From assembly GCA_963277665.1 (NCBI GenBank), contig OY728165.1:1754634772-1754698771 (forward strand): a stretch of 64,000 bases of DNA, written 5' to 3'. This DNA is from Viscum album (Eukaryota > Streptophyta > Magnoliopsida > Santalales > Viscaceae). The notes under the pieces are model-generated. The model did not search any database. It saw only the letters and a program-made list of their open reading frames with translations, and was not told the DNA's origin. Positions 1 through 13,000 of the stretch are shown here, piece after piece; the stretch's first letter is position 1, and every line of letters starts with the position of its first letter. The position numbers were made by a program, and so were the translations under genes.

Positions 1-2480
1 TTTATATTTAATGTGTTGGTATATATAGATGAGTTGGGGATGGTTTGGATGATTCACATTGGATGGACTCCATGGTATTGGTTTTTATGTTAGGAAAGGA
101 TTATGACTGTGATACATTCTGTTACAGTCAATTTAGTTTTTAGATTATTTGTAACTATAATAATTAATATTTTTTATAATATCAATAAGAATTATGTATT
201 TTTGTATCATATATTCATTAATAATTATTTAGGTCAATCCACTCTAAAATGATATTTTTTATTTTCTTAATGTAGTTTCTTCCCTCTGGAAATTGGTTAA
301 TGTTCATGAATCCCTATAATGAATCCCCACATGGGTGTTAAGGCTTGGAATCTAGGGCTAGGGCCATTTTATTTTCATAAAAACATATTAACATAAAAGG
401 ATGGATTTTGTTTAATATAATAAACATAAAAAAATAGAATGTATAATCTATCAATAATAACCAAGAACAATTGGGACATTAAATAGGAATGTGGATCATA
501 CATAAAACATAAGCATCATAATAGTCTCTTTAGGATAGATATCTTGAAATTTATATCACATTTTAATAGGATAACCCCTAATGTCTCATACCATAATGTA
601 TTGGGCTAAGTAACCACGTTCCCTATCATTATAGTCTTATCTTATATAACCTTTTATCCAATTTATTAGATTAATATATAATTAAGAGGAATCTTCTCAA
701 AACACGCACACACATATATTTATATGAGTTTTATATGAACATGAAAATAATAAATGATCAGTCAAAAGTTAAATCATAAATAATAAATTAATGTAAAATT
801 GTTTATATAAAAACATTCATGAGGAATTTAGAATAAAATTTCCTAAGAAAGATGTTCGATGATAAAATACATTTATATATTTATATAATAACTTGGATTC
901 ACCATTTATAACTATTTTATAATGATACCTATATATTATAAAATTATATAATGTTATGTCATTAGTTTCACATATTTACCCAAATAATGTGGATATTTGG
1001 GTAAATACATCCCAATCGGAGGATACAATACATGGTGTTTATAAAGGATAGGTGCCTAAAGAAATGATAAATTCTGGACAATATAATAATTAATATAGAA
1101 ATAAGTAGTGATTGATCAATCCTTTTCTAAGGATATAAATTTTAACCCTCTATAAATATATAGAATGATATGTAATTAGAAATATAATTACTTTTGAATA
1201 TTAATCATTTTTAAATATTCTTTATGAAATTTAACGTAAAATATGATTCTTTTAAAAGTTCTAGTTTAAAAGGTTATTGACATAATTGAAAGATAATTCA
1301 AAGGATGATAATAAATTTAATATTATATAACATAAAAATTCATTTGTTATTACAATATCTATATAGAAATAAATAAAATAAGATTTTCAATTAAAGATAT
1401 AAAATTAGGATTGCATTAGAAAATTAAAATTTTAAAATGAATGAATATTATAACATGAAAAATGAAAACATATTGGAAAAAAAATATAGATATGAATTGA
1501 GAAAAAATGAATGAGAAATCAGTAAAACGTCTTTCATTTTATTTTGGAAACATCTTCATAAAAACACTAAAATAGTTGAATTTAATTATTATTTTATATA
1601 TAATGATAAAAAGACATTTGAACCTAAATATTTGTATAAAAAGTTCTACAATAATTTAATAAATTAATTTATAATAAATGCAAAGATTAATATAAAACAT
1701 TGTACAAATAATAAATGCAATAAACATGAATCCTATTAAAATATTCTTAGTAAACCAACTCAGATGTCGAATGTAGTAATATCTAAAAGGATGAGCAGAA
1801 ATATTTTAATAGATATATGTTTGACATAAAATCAACCATAAAATCATTATTATGGAAAAATAAATTCTAACGAAATTGTGTGGAAATTTGCATAAAATCT
1901 CCTTAAGGAATTTTAAATTTATATAGGGTAATGGATCTGTCAAATATGGGATAATGAAAGTAAAATATATATATATACATATATATACCATAAAATTTTT
2001 AATTATATAATAATATATAAAATAATATTAATTTATAATACATAAATTATGTTAAAAATGAAATAAATATCAATCCCAATGGAAATTATTATAAAAGTTT
2101 AGATACAAAACTCTAAACATGATACCTCAAACTATTATTTCAATATATTAACAATTTATACATTAATACTTAATTTTTATAAAATATTGAAATTTATCAA
2201 ATTTTAAATTTACAAATTATATTTATTTATTATAATCATATTACTTATTTATTTTTTTTATTTTCATAATAAGATGTTTGTGAGTCCATTTTGTCATGTT
2301 TTTTTTGGAATGGTGTCCGTGGTAACAATTCATTGATATTGATATCAATAAATAAAATATAGGCATATAATTTGAATAATAATTTAATAATTATTATATT
2401 TCCATATTCACTACATTGATGCTATATATATAATTTTCTAGAAAAAACCTTAACTTTCTTATTTGGGATAGTATTTCCAA
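1..2480. other. AT-rich intergenic DNA, no gene recognised
   Basis: Strongly AT-rich DNA with only short open frames (the longest, about 61 codons on the minus strand at 1806-1991, is low-complexity and begins in a TA-repeat). No domain, primer site, LTR end or RNA gene could be recognised. Weak word similarity to the LTRs of elements A and B (for example the 'ccaatttattag' string near 657) is too little to call a repeat copy. It is most likely very old transposon-derived DNA. Confidence 0.6.
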
Positions 2481-3675
2481 TGATTGATGGCGCTCAACAA
2501 TGGTGACAATTCATGGAGAGGGCTCTCGGCAACGAATCCTAGCGACAAGCCCTAAATCATGGGTGCAGATGGATTCCCGCCCTCCTTGAAAGTGGGAGGG
2601 GGATGAGGTTCTTACTCGACCTTCCATTTCACAGGAGGTTTTTGTTCTTTTATATAACCCTAGTTATCTTTCTGAATATCTATCAATCTCTTTGTGTCCT
2701 AAGGTTCTCGATTTACCTCTTGGGGATCCTCAACTAACGATATCATTATCAGAGTTCTAGAAAGTGTCGAATCTTCAGAATTTGACCTTCGTGGATCGCT
2801 TTAATCACTAAAGACCTTCGGTTGATGAATTCGACAGATTTGTGTTTAGTAAATTGGATCTACAGGATCATGTGGTGGTGGGTCTAATTGATAAGCGCCA
2901 TTTGATGATATATTTTTCATTTGAGGAAGATTTAATCCGTGCTTGGTCTCGACCTCCTTGACGCTGGAATAGATGCCAGTTTTCCTTCTCCGATGGACAT
3001 TTCATCTTTCCATGAACCAGGAATCACACTCCATCGCAACCTGGGTCTGCTTTCCCCATCTTCCAATTCCCTTTAAGAATCCAGTGATCATCTGTATGTT
3101 TGGGAATCTTGTAGGGAATTTTCTCTGCCCTAATTCCCAAACTACGCCGGTTGGTCACCCTGTAAATCTGTGACTTTGCGTTGAGGTGGATGCTTCAAAG
3201 GCGCCAGTGTAGTGGATATAGATTATGATTGGTGAGGAGTACCGCTAGAAGCATGCGACGGTGTTTGAATCCTATATTGATTATTGTCCGAGTTTTCATC
3301 GTTTGGGCCACCAAAATGAACAATGTCAAAGTGGAATCCTATCAGTTCCAGTGGGAAGAAATTGTAGAGATGCGGTTCAGTGAAAGAAGATTGACAGTTC
3401 TGCAAAGATTAAAGATGGGGTGGGTGGGACGGGCTTTGGAAATCCTTCTGTTGCTGCCTTGTTTGAGAGACTGAAGCAGAACCTAAGGGATGGTTCATCT
3501 GGCAGTGGCGTTGTGAAGGATCGGGTTGTGGCACAGCCTGCAGGTGGGTCTGTTGCTACTGCTCTGCATAGGGATAGTGGAACGAAACTATGTGTTTCTG
3601 ATGTTGGGTTTAATTATGCTGGTCTGAATGAGGGGGCATGACTTCGAATTTGAAAGGTCATGGACAAATGATATA
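2480..3675 (+). pseudogene. LINE ORF1, 5' part (DUF4283-like plus zinc knuckle), broken
   Basis: This is the first half of a non-LTR retrotransposon ORF1, an RNA-binding, gag-like protein. The DUF4283-like block starts near 2812 (RPSVDEFDRF, then VGLIDKRHLMIYFSFEEDL) and shifts frame near 2960. It continues at 2973 with residues such as NQESHSIATWVCFPHLPIPF, the usual 'ESPIVPVWVRFPNLPIHF' position, and then LCVEVDASKAPV. A zinc knuckle lies at 3285-3326 (YCPSF, RLGH, NEQC): CX2CX4HX4C with the second Cys now Phe. Stops interrupt the frame. The TAG near 3246 sits where the family has Gln, so it looks like CAG to TAG. A linker-like frame runs to 3641. The ORF is then cut at 3675 by element A and resumes at 14187. 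The family assignment rests on remembered motif patterns. Confidence 0.8.
3671..3675. repeat. Left target-site duplication of element A (imperfect)
   Basis: The five bases before the left LTR are ATATA, and the five after the right LTR (14182-14186) are ATAGA, a 4 of 5 match. A 5-bp duplication is usual for Ty3/Gypsy integrases. The left LTR start was set by aligning the two LTRs, so it could be off by a few bases. Confidence 0.45.
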
Positions 3676-6600
3676 TGTAGATACCTATATCTTGATGTAC
3701 ATAGACTTATATTACCTTTTCGGAGTACCTAATACATTACAAAAACAGACCCTAAAGGACCGTAATAGTTTAGTGTCTTTGGAAACACGTAATATTATCT
3801 TCAAATCCTGGTGAAAGATCTTCAACATATCCCCTAAAGATCTTCCCTTTTTATCATACCTAAAACCTTTCTTTTTACCCAGGGGAAAAGAAAACATATA
3901 AAGGGTGAGCTCAAATTCTCAGTAAGGTTATTTATGGAGAAAATGAAACCATCCATATACAATTGAACTTAAAAAAATGAACATAATGTTTAAACTTCAA
4001 AATATTGAGAAATTAAATTAAACATGGAAGTACTTAAGGAATAGATCATAATGGAACATCAATAATAATAAAATAGAATGGAAATAAAACATGTAACTGT
4101 GGGAAAAAATTAAAAACCTGATATGATTTCCATAGTATCCAAAGAATTGCTGCCAAGACCATCTTAGTAGACAAAGTCCCTTACTGAACTGAGTTCTCTC
4201 CTCGTTCCAGTCCTATATCACTGAACCAGATTAACTTTTTGTTCTACCCATGTCAATCTAATGAGATATAAATCTTTATCCAATTCATTTATGGGAGATA
4301 TAGGTCTCAACCATCTCATAATGGAATAATTCTTATGTGTGCCACAAAATAAACATACATCATTCATAATAACCCAACAAATAAAATGGGTTTCATAAAC
4401 ATCATCCCATGAAAACATAATCCATATAAAAAATGGATATCGTTTCATCATAATAAAAGTGAAACAATTTAAATTATTGAGACATTATACTTGAAACATT
4501 CACATATGAAATAATGTCATCTTGGATGGAAAATGTTTTTGATAAAACACTTGAAATTAATTCTGGAGTGAAATATCATTTCTTCTTCCAAATCATTTTC
4601 TTTTCACAAAAATCCATGCAATTTTAAAAGAAATGGATTTCATTGAAAATAGTCATGAAATCATGTAGATTAAGCTTCATGAAAATAAGGTGTTATAAAA
4701 ATGTAAAAAACTGTTCATTCCATATCAGTTAAAAATATATTCTCCTCATACTTTTACCGGAAAAGTCAAAAAAAAAAGTTCCCCGTATGGTAAACAGAAG
4801 AAGTATTCCTTCCATAACATGTGGTAAAAGTCATAATTGGGTATAAAGGATGTTAAAAATACATGAAATTTTTTTAAGAAAACATTGAAATGGATGATAA
4901 AAATGACCCCAGTAAATACTTAAGAATAACAATCTCAGATAAGAACGAGATTGGAAAAGTTATCCCTTACCGTAGGTTCGATATGCTTCGTACGTATCTA
5001 AAACTCCTGAATAATGATTTAAATAATGTAATTTACTTATTACAGAATAATATTAATTGTTATAATTTCATATATGGTTAACTTATGACTTTATATTACC
5101 CGTTCTTCTATAAATTCATTGTTAAAGCATCGTTTTGGGTAAAATCGTTTTATTTGTTATACGTGTTTGGACTTATTGTTTGAGATATTATAATTACATA
5201 TATAATTATTTTCTAACTTCCAGAATGTAAATCAGGATTTATATAACATATATATTCATTGTGTATATATATGTATAATAGATAGATAAATGAAATGAAA
5301 TACACCGTTCATTGAGACGGTTGACCGTACGTACGCATGATCGTTGTTTTCCTTTCCTTGTTGACTTGATTGAAAGTTAGTAGATGTCAAATAAATATAT
5401 ACATAAATACATTAGCTTTATCATTTCATATATTTCATTATTATTCATTATATATAGTTTATAATCATTCTTTAGTGGTTAACATGGAGAATGAATTTCA
5501 TCGCGTCGTGGAGACGGTAATCCATACTTACGCACGAGTGATGATATCATTCCCATAGTTATAGACATGAATTGGATTGGATAATATAATATCTCAGAAT
5601 TAGCATGATGTTACATTAACAATATATATTTACTCTTTACACCATTATACCCATCCATGTAAGGTGGTGGTGTAATAACATATTACACCATGGTGTGGAG
5701 ACGGTATTCCGTACGTACGCACGCGCGGTGATTTCATTTTCTGTAGGAATAATAGAAGGTTAAATGTGGTTATTTAATATTTTTAATGATAAATAATTAT
5801 ATTATTGATACTGATGTTATTAATTTATATTTAAAAAACTAAATAAGCAGAAGTTGAAGAAGAAAGAAAGTTGAAGGAATCGGTAGATGTGATTACCTCT
5901 TCATTGACGCACCTCTTTTAAGCTTCCTCTTAAGGAACTAGAGATGGTATTTTGAGGAGACCAGAACCACTATAATGTTTCAAGTGAAGTTGAGAAGGTA
6001 AATTGGAAGGGGTTGGACGAGCTTGAAAGCTCAATATTTTTTAACAAGAAGAGGGAGGAGGTGACCTTTTATACGATAGGAGAGGGGCATCTTAGGAAAA
6101 ACTTAAAATATTATTTTATAATAAAGTAATATTTGGTTTATAATAGCTCCAAATTGATTTATTCAGAAGCTAAAGTGGGGATGGATCGAAATAATCTCAA
6201 CCAATAGGTTTTAGACTTGTTTAGGTTACTATTTTAATCTTAAAATTTAGATTTAACTCTAAGTTAAATAATTTATCTTTTACCTTGTCTTCTTGTTTTC
6301 TTACACTATATGCTTAATAAACGTACTATAACAAAGAATATGAACCCAAAGTGGTTCATTATTAATATATATAACATTATATAAGTCATTTTTCCAAACC
6401 TTATATTAATATTTGTTTTAAAAACTATTTTATGTCAATTTTGACAGTATTTGGTAATTGATTTTTCTGAAAAATATTACAACATGATCAGTTCTAAGAA
6501 AGATAATTGAATCAATACTAACATGCCATATTATCCTAAACACTAGTGGAATTTATAAAAAGCACCAAATTACATTTACATGGGTATTTATAACATCGAT

Positions 6601-7869
6601 TATGTTAATATATCATTTATAATGTAATTACTGCATCATCATTGTGTCATAAATGAATTAAATTATTTAATGTCTGAAAATTATAAATAAAATATAATTA
6701 TGTAGGAAATCTTTTAAGATTTATAATGAATATTTATAGTCTAATTTATCTTAAGTATAACCTTATATTAATAATGTTTTAGTTATTAAACATTGATTTA
6801 ACCTATTTTAACTATTCTTTAAATAAAATAATAATAAATGTCCTAATCTAATCCATGTGGACCTAAAGTATAATATTTTATTCATAAGTATGTTTTAGAT
6901 CAATTTACACTTTTCCAATATAATTAGGACATGTTTTGGGTAATAATAATATCATTTTCACCCTTAATTACACTATTTACTTTTAACCGTTTTAAATAAA
7001 AGTAAAAAGTTAATATTCACCACAAATTATTTTTATCTTATTGAACCACATTTTACTCTTTGATATTAACCGTGTCTCTTGGATTTTAGAAATTCAACTC
7101 ATAGAAGAATTAAAAGAATGTTTTATGTAAATTTTGAAATTCTCCTATGAGGTGAGTAAAAGACAGTGAAAAGTTCAGTAAAATTTTTATATATCTGAAA
7201 TTATTATAAAAGGACTCCAATGAATTACATTTAACATATATAGGTATTATGTATTTATTTTTACATAAATTAAATTTAAATAAAATAAAAAATGTAATTA
7301 AATAAAATGTCACTTTTTAAATAGTAACATAGTGTTTTCACTATACATCAAAAATTGAATGTTTTCAGAAAAATACCACAAATTCACCGTAGCCTATTTT
7401 CGATATTCTGAATCCAAAAATGAAGTCCATTTTAAAAGATAAAATTTATAAAATTTTAAAAACTGGGTATTACAAATCATAACGAGTAGTTCATAATAAT
7501 ATTATAATAATATCTCATTTAGTGAAACTTGGTATTGCGTACTACACATGCTATCGAGGAAGGTCTGGATTGCGTGTAATGCAAGCAATTTTAGGGCTGT
7601 GTGTAGTGACAAATCTGTTTGGTGATGCGTATAATATAATCAAAACTTTTTTCATTTATACATTAATCATAATCAGTACTAAATGTTTCTTAGAATAATT
7701 TCCAGACAAAAAACATGAAATTGTGTGTAACACGATCCAATAATAGTGTTGCGTATACTGCAAGCTAATACGGTGTTGTGTATAGTACAAGCTAATCTTG
7801 TTTTAGTGTATAATAGATGACATCAAAGAAATTAAAAATAATATATCTCATAAAATCTAGGGTGTTACA
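3676..7869 (-). repeat. Element A 3' LTR (left copy)
   Basis: This 4.19 kb direct repeat matches 10033-14181 along its whole length. Shared blocks include 3750-3990 against 10110-10350, 5480-5560 against 11760-11830, 5821-6060 against 12101-12330 and 7480-7869 against 13790-14181. In element orientation it starts TGTAACACCCTAGA at 7869 and ends near 3676. No coding frame of note lies inside; the short frames differ between the two copies, so they are not conserved. It contains a triplicated CpG-rich motif at 5311-5745. Confidence 0.85.
5311..5745. repeat. Three spaced copies of a CpG-rich LTR motif
   Basis: The word GAGACGG occurs at 5314, 5511 and 5698 (spacing 197 and 187 bp). Each copy is followed within a few bases by a form of CCGTACGTACGCACG and then by a 'GTGATttcaTTtt'-like tail. 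The three copies are about the only CpG clusters in otherwise AT-rich LTR sequence. The matching positions in the right LTR are near 11603, 11790 and 11977. CGTACGTACG is self-complementary. Role unknown; it could be a regulatory or protein-binding repeat of the LTR. Confidence 0.7.
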
Positions 7870-7912
7870 TTCTACCCCCCTTAAAATGAATTTCTCCCTC
7901 GAAATTCATCGG
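7866..7912 (-). pseudogene. Terminal codons of Gypsy pol next to the 3' LTR
   Basis: On the minus strand this reads MNFEGEIHFKGGRM then a stop that overlaps the TGTAA start of the LTR. This is the characteristic end of Tekay/Del-type polyproteins (…NFEDEIXFKGGRM) sitting directly on the LTR. It shows that the element's 3' coding end survives although almost all of pol upstream is gone. Confidence 0.7.
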
Positions 7913-9353
7913 GGTTATAAATCATTTACTACTTGAAATTTTCATTCTTAAAAACCCACATCGTAAAAGGAATACTAAGAAATAATTTTAAAAATTAAAG
8001 TACGAAATGTAATGGTTACCCATATTAACTAATCACTAGGTTTCCATAGAGGATAACATAGGTGGAAATATGGATATGGAAGAAAAATCTAACCACCATG
8101 TTCTGATTGAGAGTGGTAGTGGAAATGGCTATGAAAAAACCATCAATCAAAAAGCCATAAATTTTTGATGATTTAAGGTACCATATGATTCATCGGATAT
8201 AAGGACACTAGGACAAAATTTTTTGTTATCATGATCATTTCCCTAATGTTGAAGAATTATTGAATTAAAAGAAATACTTACTTGATTTTTGTACAATCTA
8301 ACTGTTGTTTATGCCTTGAACAATTCCACTTCATCACTAACAGAAATAAAGATTAATTTTTCTTCCGTGAAGAGTTAACAGATCATCTGATAGAATGGTA
8401 TGTAATTCCATCTGTCTCAAACATAAGGATAGCAAAAGTTATATACATAAGTCCATCTATGTTGAGATTAATCGTATATGGTTCCTAAATTTGACTAATA
8501 CGTCATCTATCATAACTCTTAAATAAATAAAACTATTTTCTACTAACCAGGGACTTCCAGTAAGAAAGTGGTATTCGATAAAGGTCTATAACTCTTCAAT
8601 TGTGGGTTCAATTCCTGCAACCTTGTCTGACGTGATGGGTTATCGCCCATCTTGCAGGTTGTACCTTTCTCTAAAACTACATTAATACAAAATTCCAGCA
8701 ATAATATCGAAAAATTTCTATCCTTAAACAATACGATCTTATGTCTAACTTAACTCATTACAATATATAGGCCTATCCAAAATACATCGGTCCAAGATCA
8801 ATGTATAAAGACATTGATTATATGAAAGGTCACATAACAAGCACGTGAATACAATCATTTATCCCCCATATATCATTAGATATACCTTGTTGATCACATA
8901 CCAAACATGTGAATACCTTAATAATGTATTATTTTGAAGCATGAATTACCATAGAACCTTAGTGAAAACATGAATTCTTTCAAAAGTTAACTCATTCCAC
9001 ATACCGAAATCCAAAAATTTCTATATACTCAAACCATGATATCACTTTGTCCTTATATCAGTCATGAGCTCATGAATACTCTCAAATATGTCATTTTGTT
9101 TATCCCTTCATTATGCTCTTGTCATCTTCTTTCCAAAAATATTTCAATCTCTTTTCATGGTTACCAGTACCATAAAATTATTAAAAACCACAAGATACTA
9201 ATACAAAAATATTCCAATATACCATAAAATTACCTCAACCAAATTATTCTTGAATACCAATACATAAACACTTCAATCCATCTTCTTCAATGCTTTTCTT
9301 GGAATATGTCCTTCCTTGATTTAGAAGTAACCTCTTTGGTCAGGGCATTGAGT
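7913..9353 (-). other. Element A internal DNA, unrecognised
   Basis: About 1.4 kb between the pol tail and the gag zinc knuckle. It should hold protease to integrase in a full element but is far too short, and I cannot recognise any of their motifs. A 62-codon minus frame at 8543-8731 has no family resemblance that I can name. Confidence 0.5.
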
Positions 9354-9563
9354 TCAGTAATTTTCATTTTCTCCACAAATAAGACATTGAACTCCATTGC
9401 AGTCTATCACTCTATGACCCTTTTCTCCACACAGATAACATCTTCCCCTCCATTTAAGGTATTCCACAAGGTTCTTCTTCCCTACTTCTTGATACGTTGA
9501 AAGATTCATCTTCCTTCCTCTATGTTTCTCTCCATGAGAACATGTATTAAAATTTATCTTCAC
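9354..9563 (-). pseudogene. gag zinc-knuckle fragment of element A
   Basis: A 69-codon minus-strand frame contains CYLCGEKGHRVIDC, a perfect CX2CX4HX4C retroviral-type zinc knuckle, followed by a second Cys pair (VQCLICGE). In Gypsy elements this motif closes gag and binds the RNA genome. The basic stretch before it (HGEKHRGRK) fits the usual gag linker. The rest of gag should lie to the right, up to the primer-binding site near 10020, but no long frame remains. Only the zinc knuckle can be supported. Confidence 0.7.
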
Positions 9564-10018
9564 CTGACTTTATGTCTTAGGAATGACACCAATGTTCACC
9601 TTGTTAATCATATATCATGATGACTGATTCAGTATAATTACAATATATTTCTCTCTAGGCATTACACGATTTTGTTGATCGCAGTCACCATTTTGTCTAT
9701 CAGAATCAATGTTAACTGAATTCCTTCTCGTTTCCTACATGGACTAAAACCAGACACCATAGTGTAAGAAATAATTAAAATAACGAGGAACCACATAATC
9801 ATTAAAAGTCACTAATGGGGTATCTAACATATCACACATGCTTTAATCAATGATACCTTAGGTTCACCCTAGGTTATTCATTATCGTAATCATTTCTCTT
9901 GGACTGTAACCTATATTTATAATGAACCTTAGGGACATCCCTAGACATACCTACGAAATATCTCTAGGGATATCACTATGTTGTCACATCCTAGTTTCCA
10001 ACGGTTAACCAACCCATT

Positions 10019-10031
10019 CCTCTGATACCAA
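10019..10031 (-). other. Primer-binding site of element A (initiator tRNA-Met)
   Basis: On the minus strand the sequence is TTGGTATCAGAGG, two bases inside the 5' LTR end. TGGTATCAGAGC is the usual plant Ty3/Gypsy and Copia site, complementary to the 3' end of initiator tRNA-Met. It fixes the orientation of element A and the inner end of its 5' LTR. Confidence 0.85.
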
Positions 10032-10032
10032 C

Positions 10033-13000
10033 ATTAGTGACTCAAATCATATCGTACATGGACATTACATTAGTTTTGTGGAATACTTAATAAATAACAA
10101 AAACAAACACACAAGGAATGTAATAGTTTAGTGTCTTTGGAAATTCTGAAAAATAACCTTATAATCTTGGTGAAATATCTTCAACATCTCCCCTAATGAT
10201 CATCCTTTTTTTCTTACCTAAAACATTTCATTATATCCCGGGGAAAAGAAAACATATAATGGATGACCTCAAATTCTCAATATGGGTATGCATGGAGAAA
10301 ATAAAACCCACCATATACATTTGAATATAAAAACATGAACATAATGTTTAAACATAAAAAACGTGAGCAATGAAATAAAACAATGCAGCATGTAAGGAAT
10401 AGATCATAATGGAACATCAATCATGATAAAATATCCAAGGTATTGGTGCGAAGACCATCTTAGTGGACAAACTCCCCTACTGAATCGAGTTCACTCCTTG
10501 TTCTAGTCTTGTATAACTGAACTAGATTAACTTGTCGTTCCAACCATGTCTATCTCATGAGATATAAATATTTACCCAATTTATTGGAGGGTGATATAGG
10601 TCCCACCAATCTCATAATGAAATCATTCTTATTTGTGCAACATAATAAACCTACATCATTCATAAAAACCCAAGAAATAAAATGGATTTCATAAACATCA
10701 TCCCATCATAACATAATCCATATAAAAAAACGGATATCATATCATCATAAGAAAAGTGAAACCTTGTAAATAATAGAGACATTATACTTGAAACAAACAC
10801 ATATGAAATAATTTCATCTTAGATGGAAATTGGTTTTGAAAAAACACTTGAAATCAATTCTTGAGGAAAATATCCTTTCTTCCTGAAAATAATTTTCTTT
10901 TCAAAGAATGCCTTGAAATTTTAAAATAAAAGGATTTTTTTTAAATATTCATGAAATCATGTAGAGTAATATTCATGAAAATAAGGTGCTATAAAAATGT
11001 AACAATCTGTTCATTCCATATAAGTTAAATAAAACATTTTCCTCTTACTTTTGCCGGAAATGTCAAAAAACGTTCCTCGTATGGTGAACAAAAGAATTAT
11101 TCCTTCCATACCATGTGGTAAAAGTCAAAATTCGATAAAAATGACTTTATACATACATTATTTTGTTTTAGAAAACATGGACATCGATTCCATCAATAAC
11201 CCCAATAAATACTTACGAATAACAATCTCAGATAAGAATGAGATTCGAAAAAATATCCCTTACCTTAGGTCTGATATGCTTTGTACGTATCTGAACATAT
11301 TGTATTATGATTAAAATAACGTCATTGAATTATTACATAATTATATTATTTTTTATGATATCATATATGGTTCACTTATGACTTTATATTACTCGTTCTT
11401 TTGTATATTCCATGTTAAAGCATCATTTTTGGTAAAATCGTTTTATATATCGTACGTGTTTGGACTTGTTGTTATTTATATTATTATTACTAATATCATT
11501 ACTTAATTATTTCCAAAAATATAAATCATGATTTATATAACATATATATTCAGTATATATATATATAAAAGATAGATAAATGAAATGAAATACACCGTTG
11601 ATGGAGATTGTAACTGTACGTATGCATGAACGATGTTTTCCATTCCTTATTGACTTGAATGAAAGTAAGTAGATGTAATATATATATCCATTTACATTAT
11701 CATTTGATATCTTTAATTATTATTCACTATATTTACTTTATAATCATTCTTGAGTGGTTAACATGGATAATGAATCGCATCGCGTCGTGGAGACGGTAAT
11801 CCGTACGTACGCACGAGTGATGATGCCATTCCCATAATTATTGAATTGAATTGGAATGGATGATATAATATCTCAGAATAAGTATGATGATATAATAACT
11901 ATATATAGTTATTCACTACACCATTATACCCATCAAAGTATGGTGGTGGTGGAAAAACAGATTACACCACGACGTGGAGACGATATTCTGTATGTACACA
12001 CGCGCGGTGATTTCATTTTCCGTAGGATGGATAGAAGGTGAAATGGGGTTGTTACATATTTATAATAACACATCAGTATATTATTTATACATATTTTATT
12101 AATTTATAATTAAACAACTAAATAATAATAAGTTTATGAAGAAAGAAAGTTGAAAGAATCGGTAGAAGAGATTACCTCTTCTTTAACGCACCTCTTTTAA
12201 GCTTCCTCTTAAGTAACTAGAGTTTGTATTGTGAGGAGACCAGAACATATATAATGTTTCTAGGGAATTTGAGAAGGGAAATGGGAAGGGGTTGAACAAG
12301 CTTCAAAGATCCAAATTTTTTTAAAAAAAAAGAGGGAGGAGGTGCCCTATTATAAGGGAGGAGAGGGGCACTTTAGGAAAAACTTATAATATTATTTTAT
12401 AATAAAGTCATATTCTATTTATAAAAGCTCATATTTGATTTATTTCGAAGCAAAAGTGGGGATGGGTCGAAATAATATCAAAAAATAGTATTTAGACAAG
12501 TTTATGTTACTATTTTAACCTTATAATTTAGATTTAACTGTAAGTTAAATAATTTAACTTTAATGTGTCTTCTTCTTTTCTTACACTATATGGTTAATAA
12601 GAATACTATAACAAGAAAAACGAACCCCAAGTGGTTCATTATTAATCTATATAACCTTATCTATGTTTGTTGGATAATAATTAGATTTTTATGAATAGAA
12701 TAGCAATTAATAGTATAATATTTGTTTTAAAAACTATATTTTGTAATTTTTTACACTATTTGGTAATTGAATTTTCTGAAAATCATTACAGCATGATTAG
12801 TTATAAAAGTGTTAATTGAATCAATAAAAACATTTCTTATTAACCTAAAAAAGCTAGTGTAGTTTATTAAAATCCTCAAATTACATTTATTTGGGTATTT
12901 ATAACATCAATTATGTTAATATTTCATTAATAACGTAATTACTGCATCATCATTGTGTCATAAATAAATTAAATTATTTAATGTATAAAAATTATAAATA

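Noticed and set aside
3229..3474. 81-codon plus frame over the LINE zinc-knuckle region
   Set aside because: It is a different frame from the one that reads the zinc knuckle; a shadow of the ORF1 relic.
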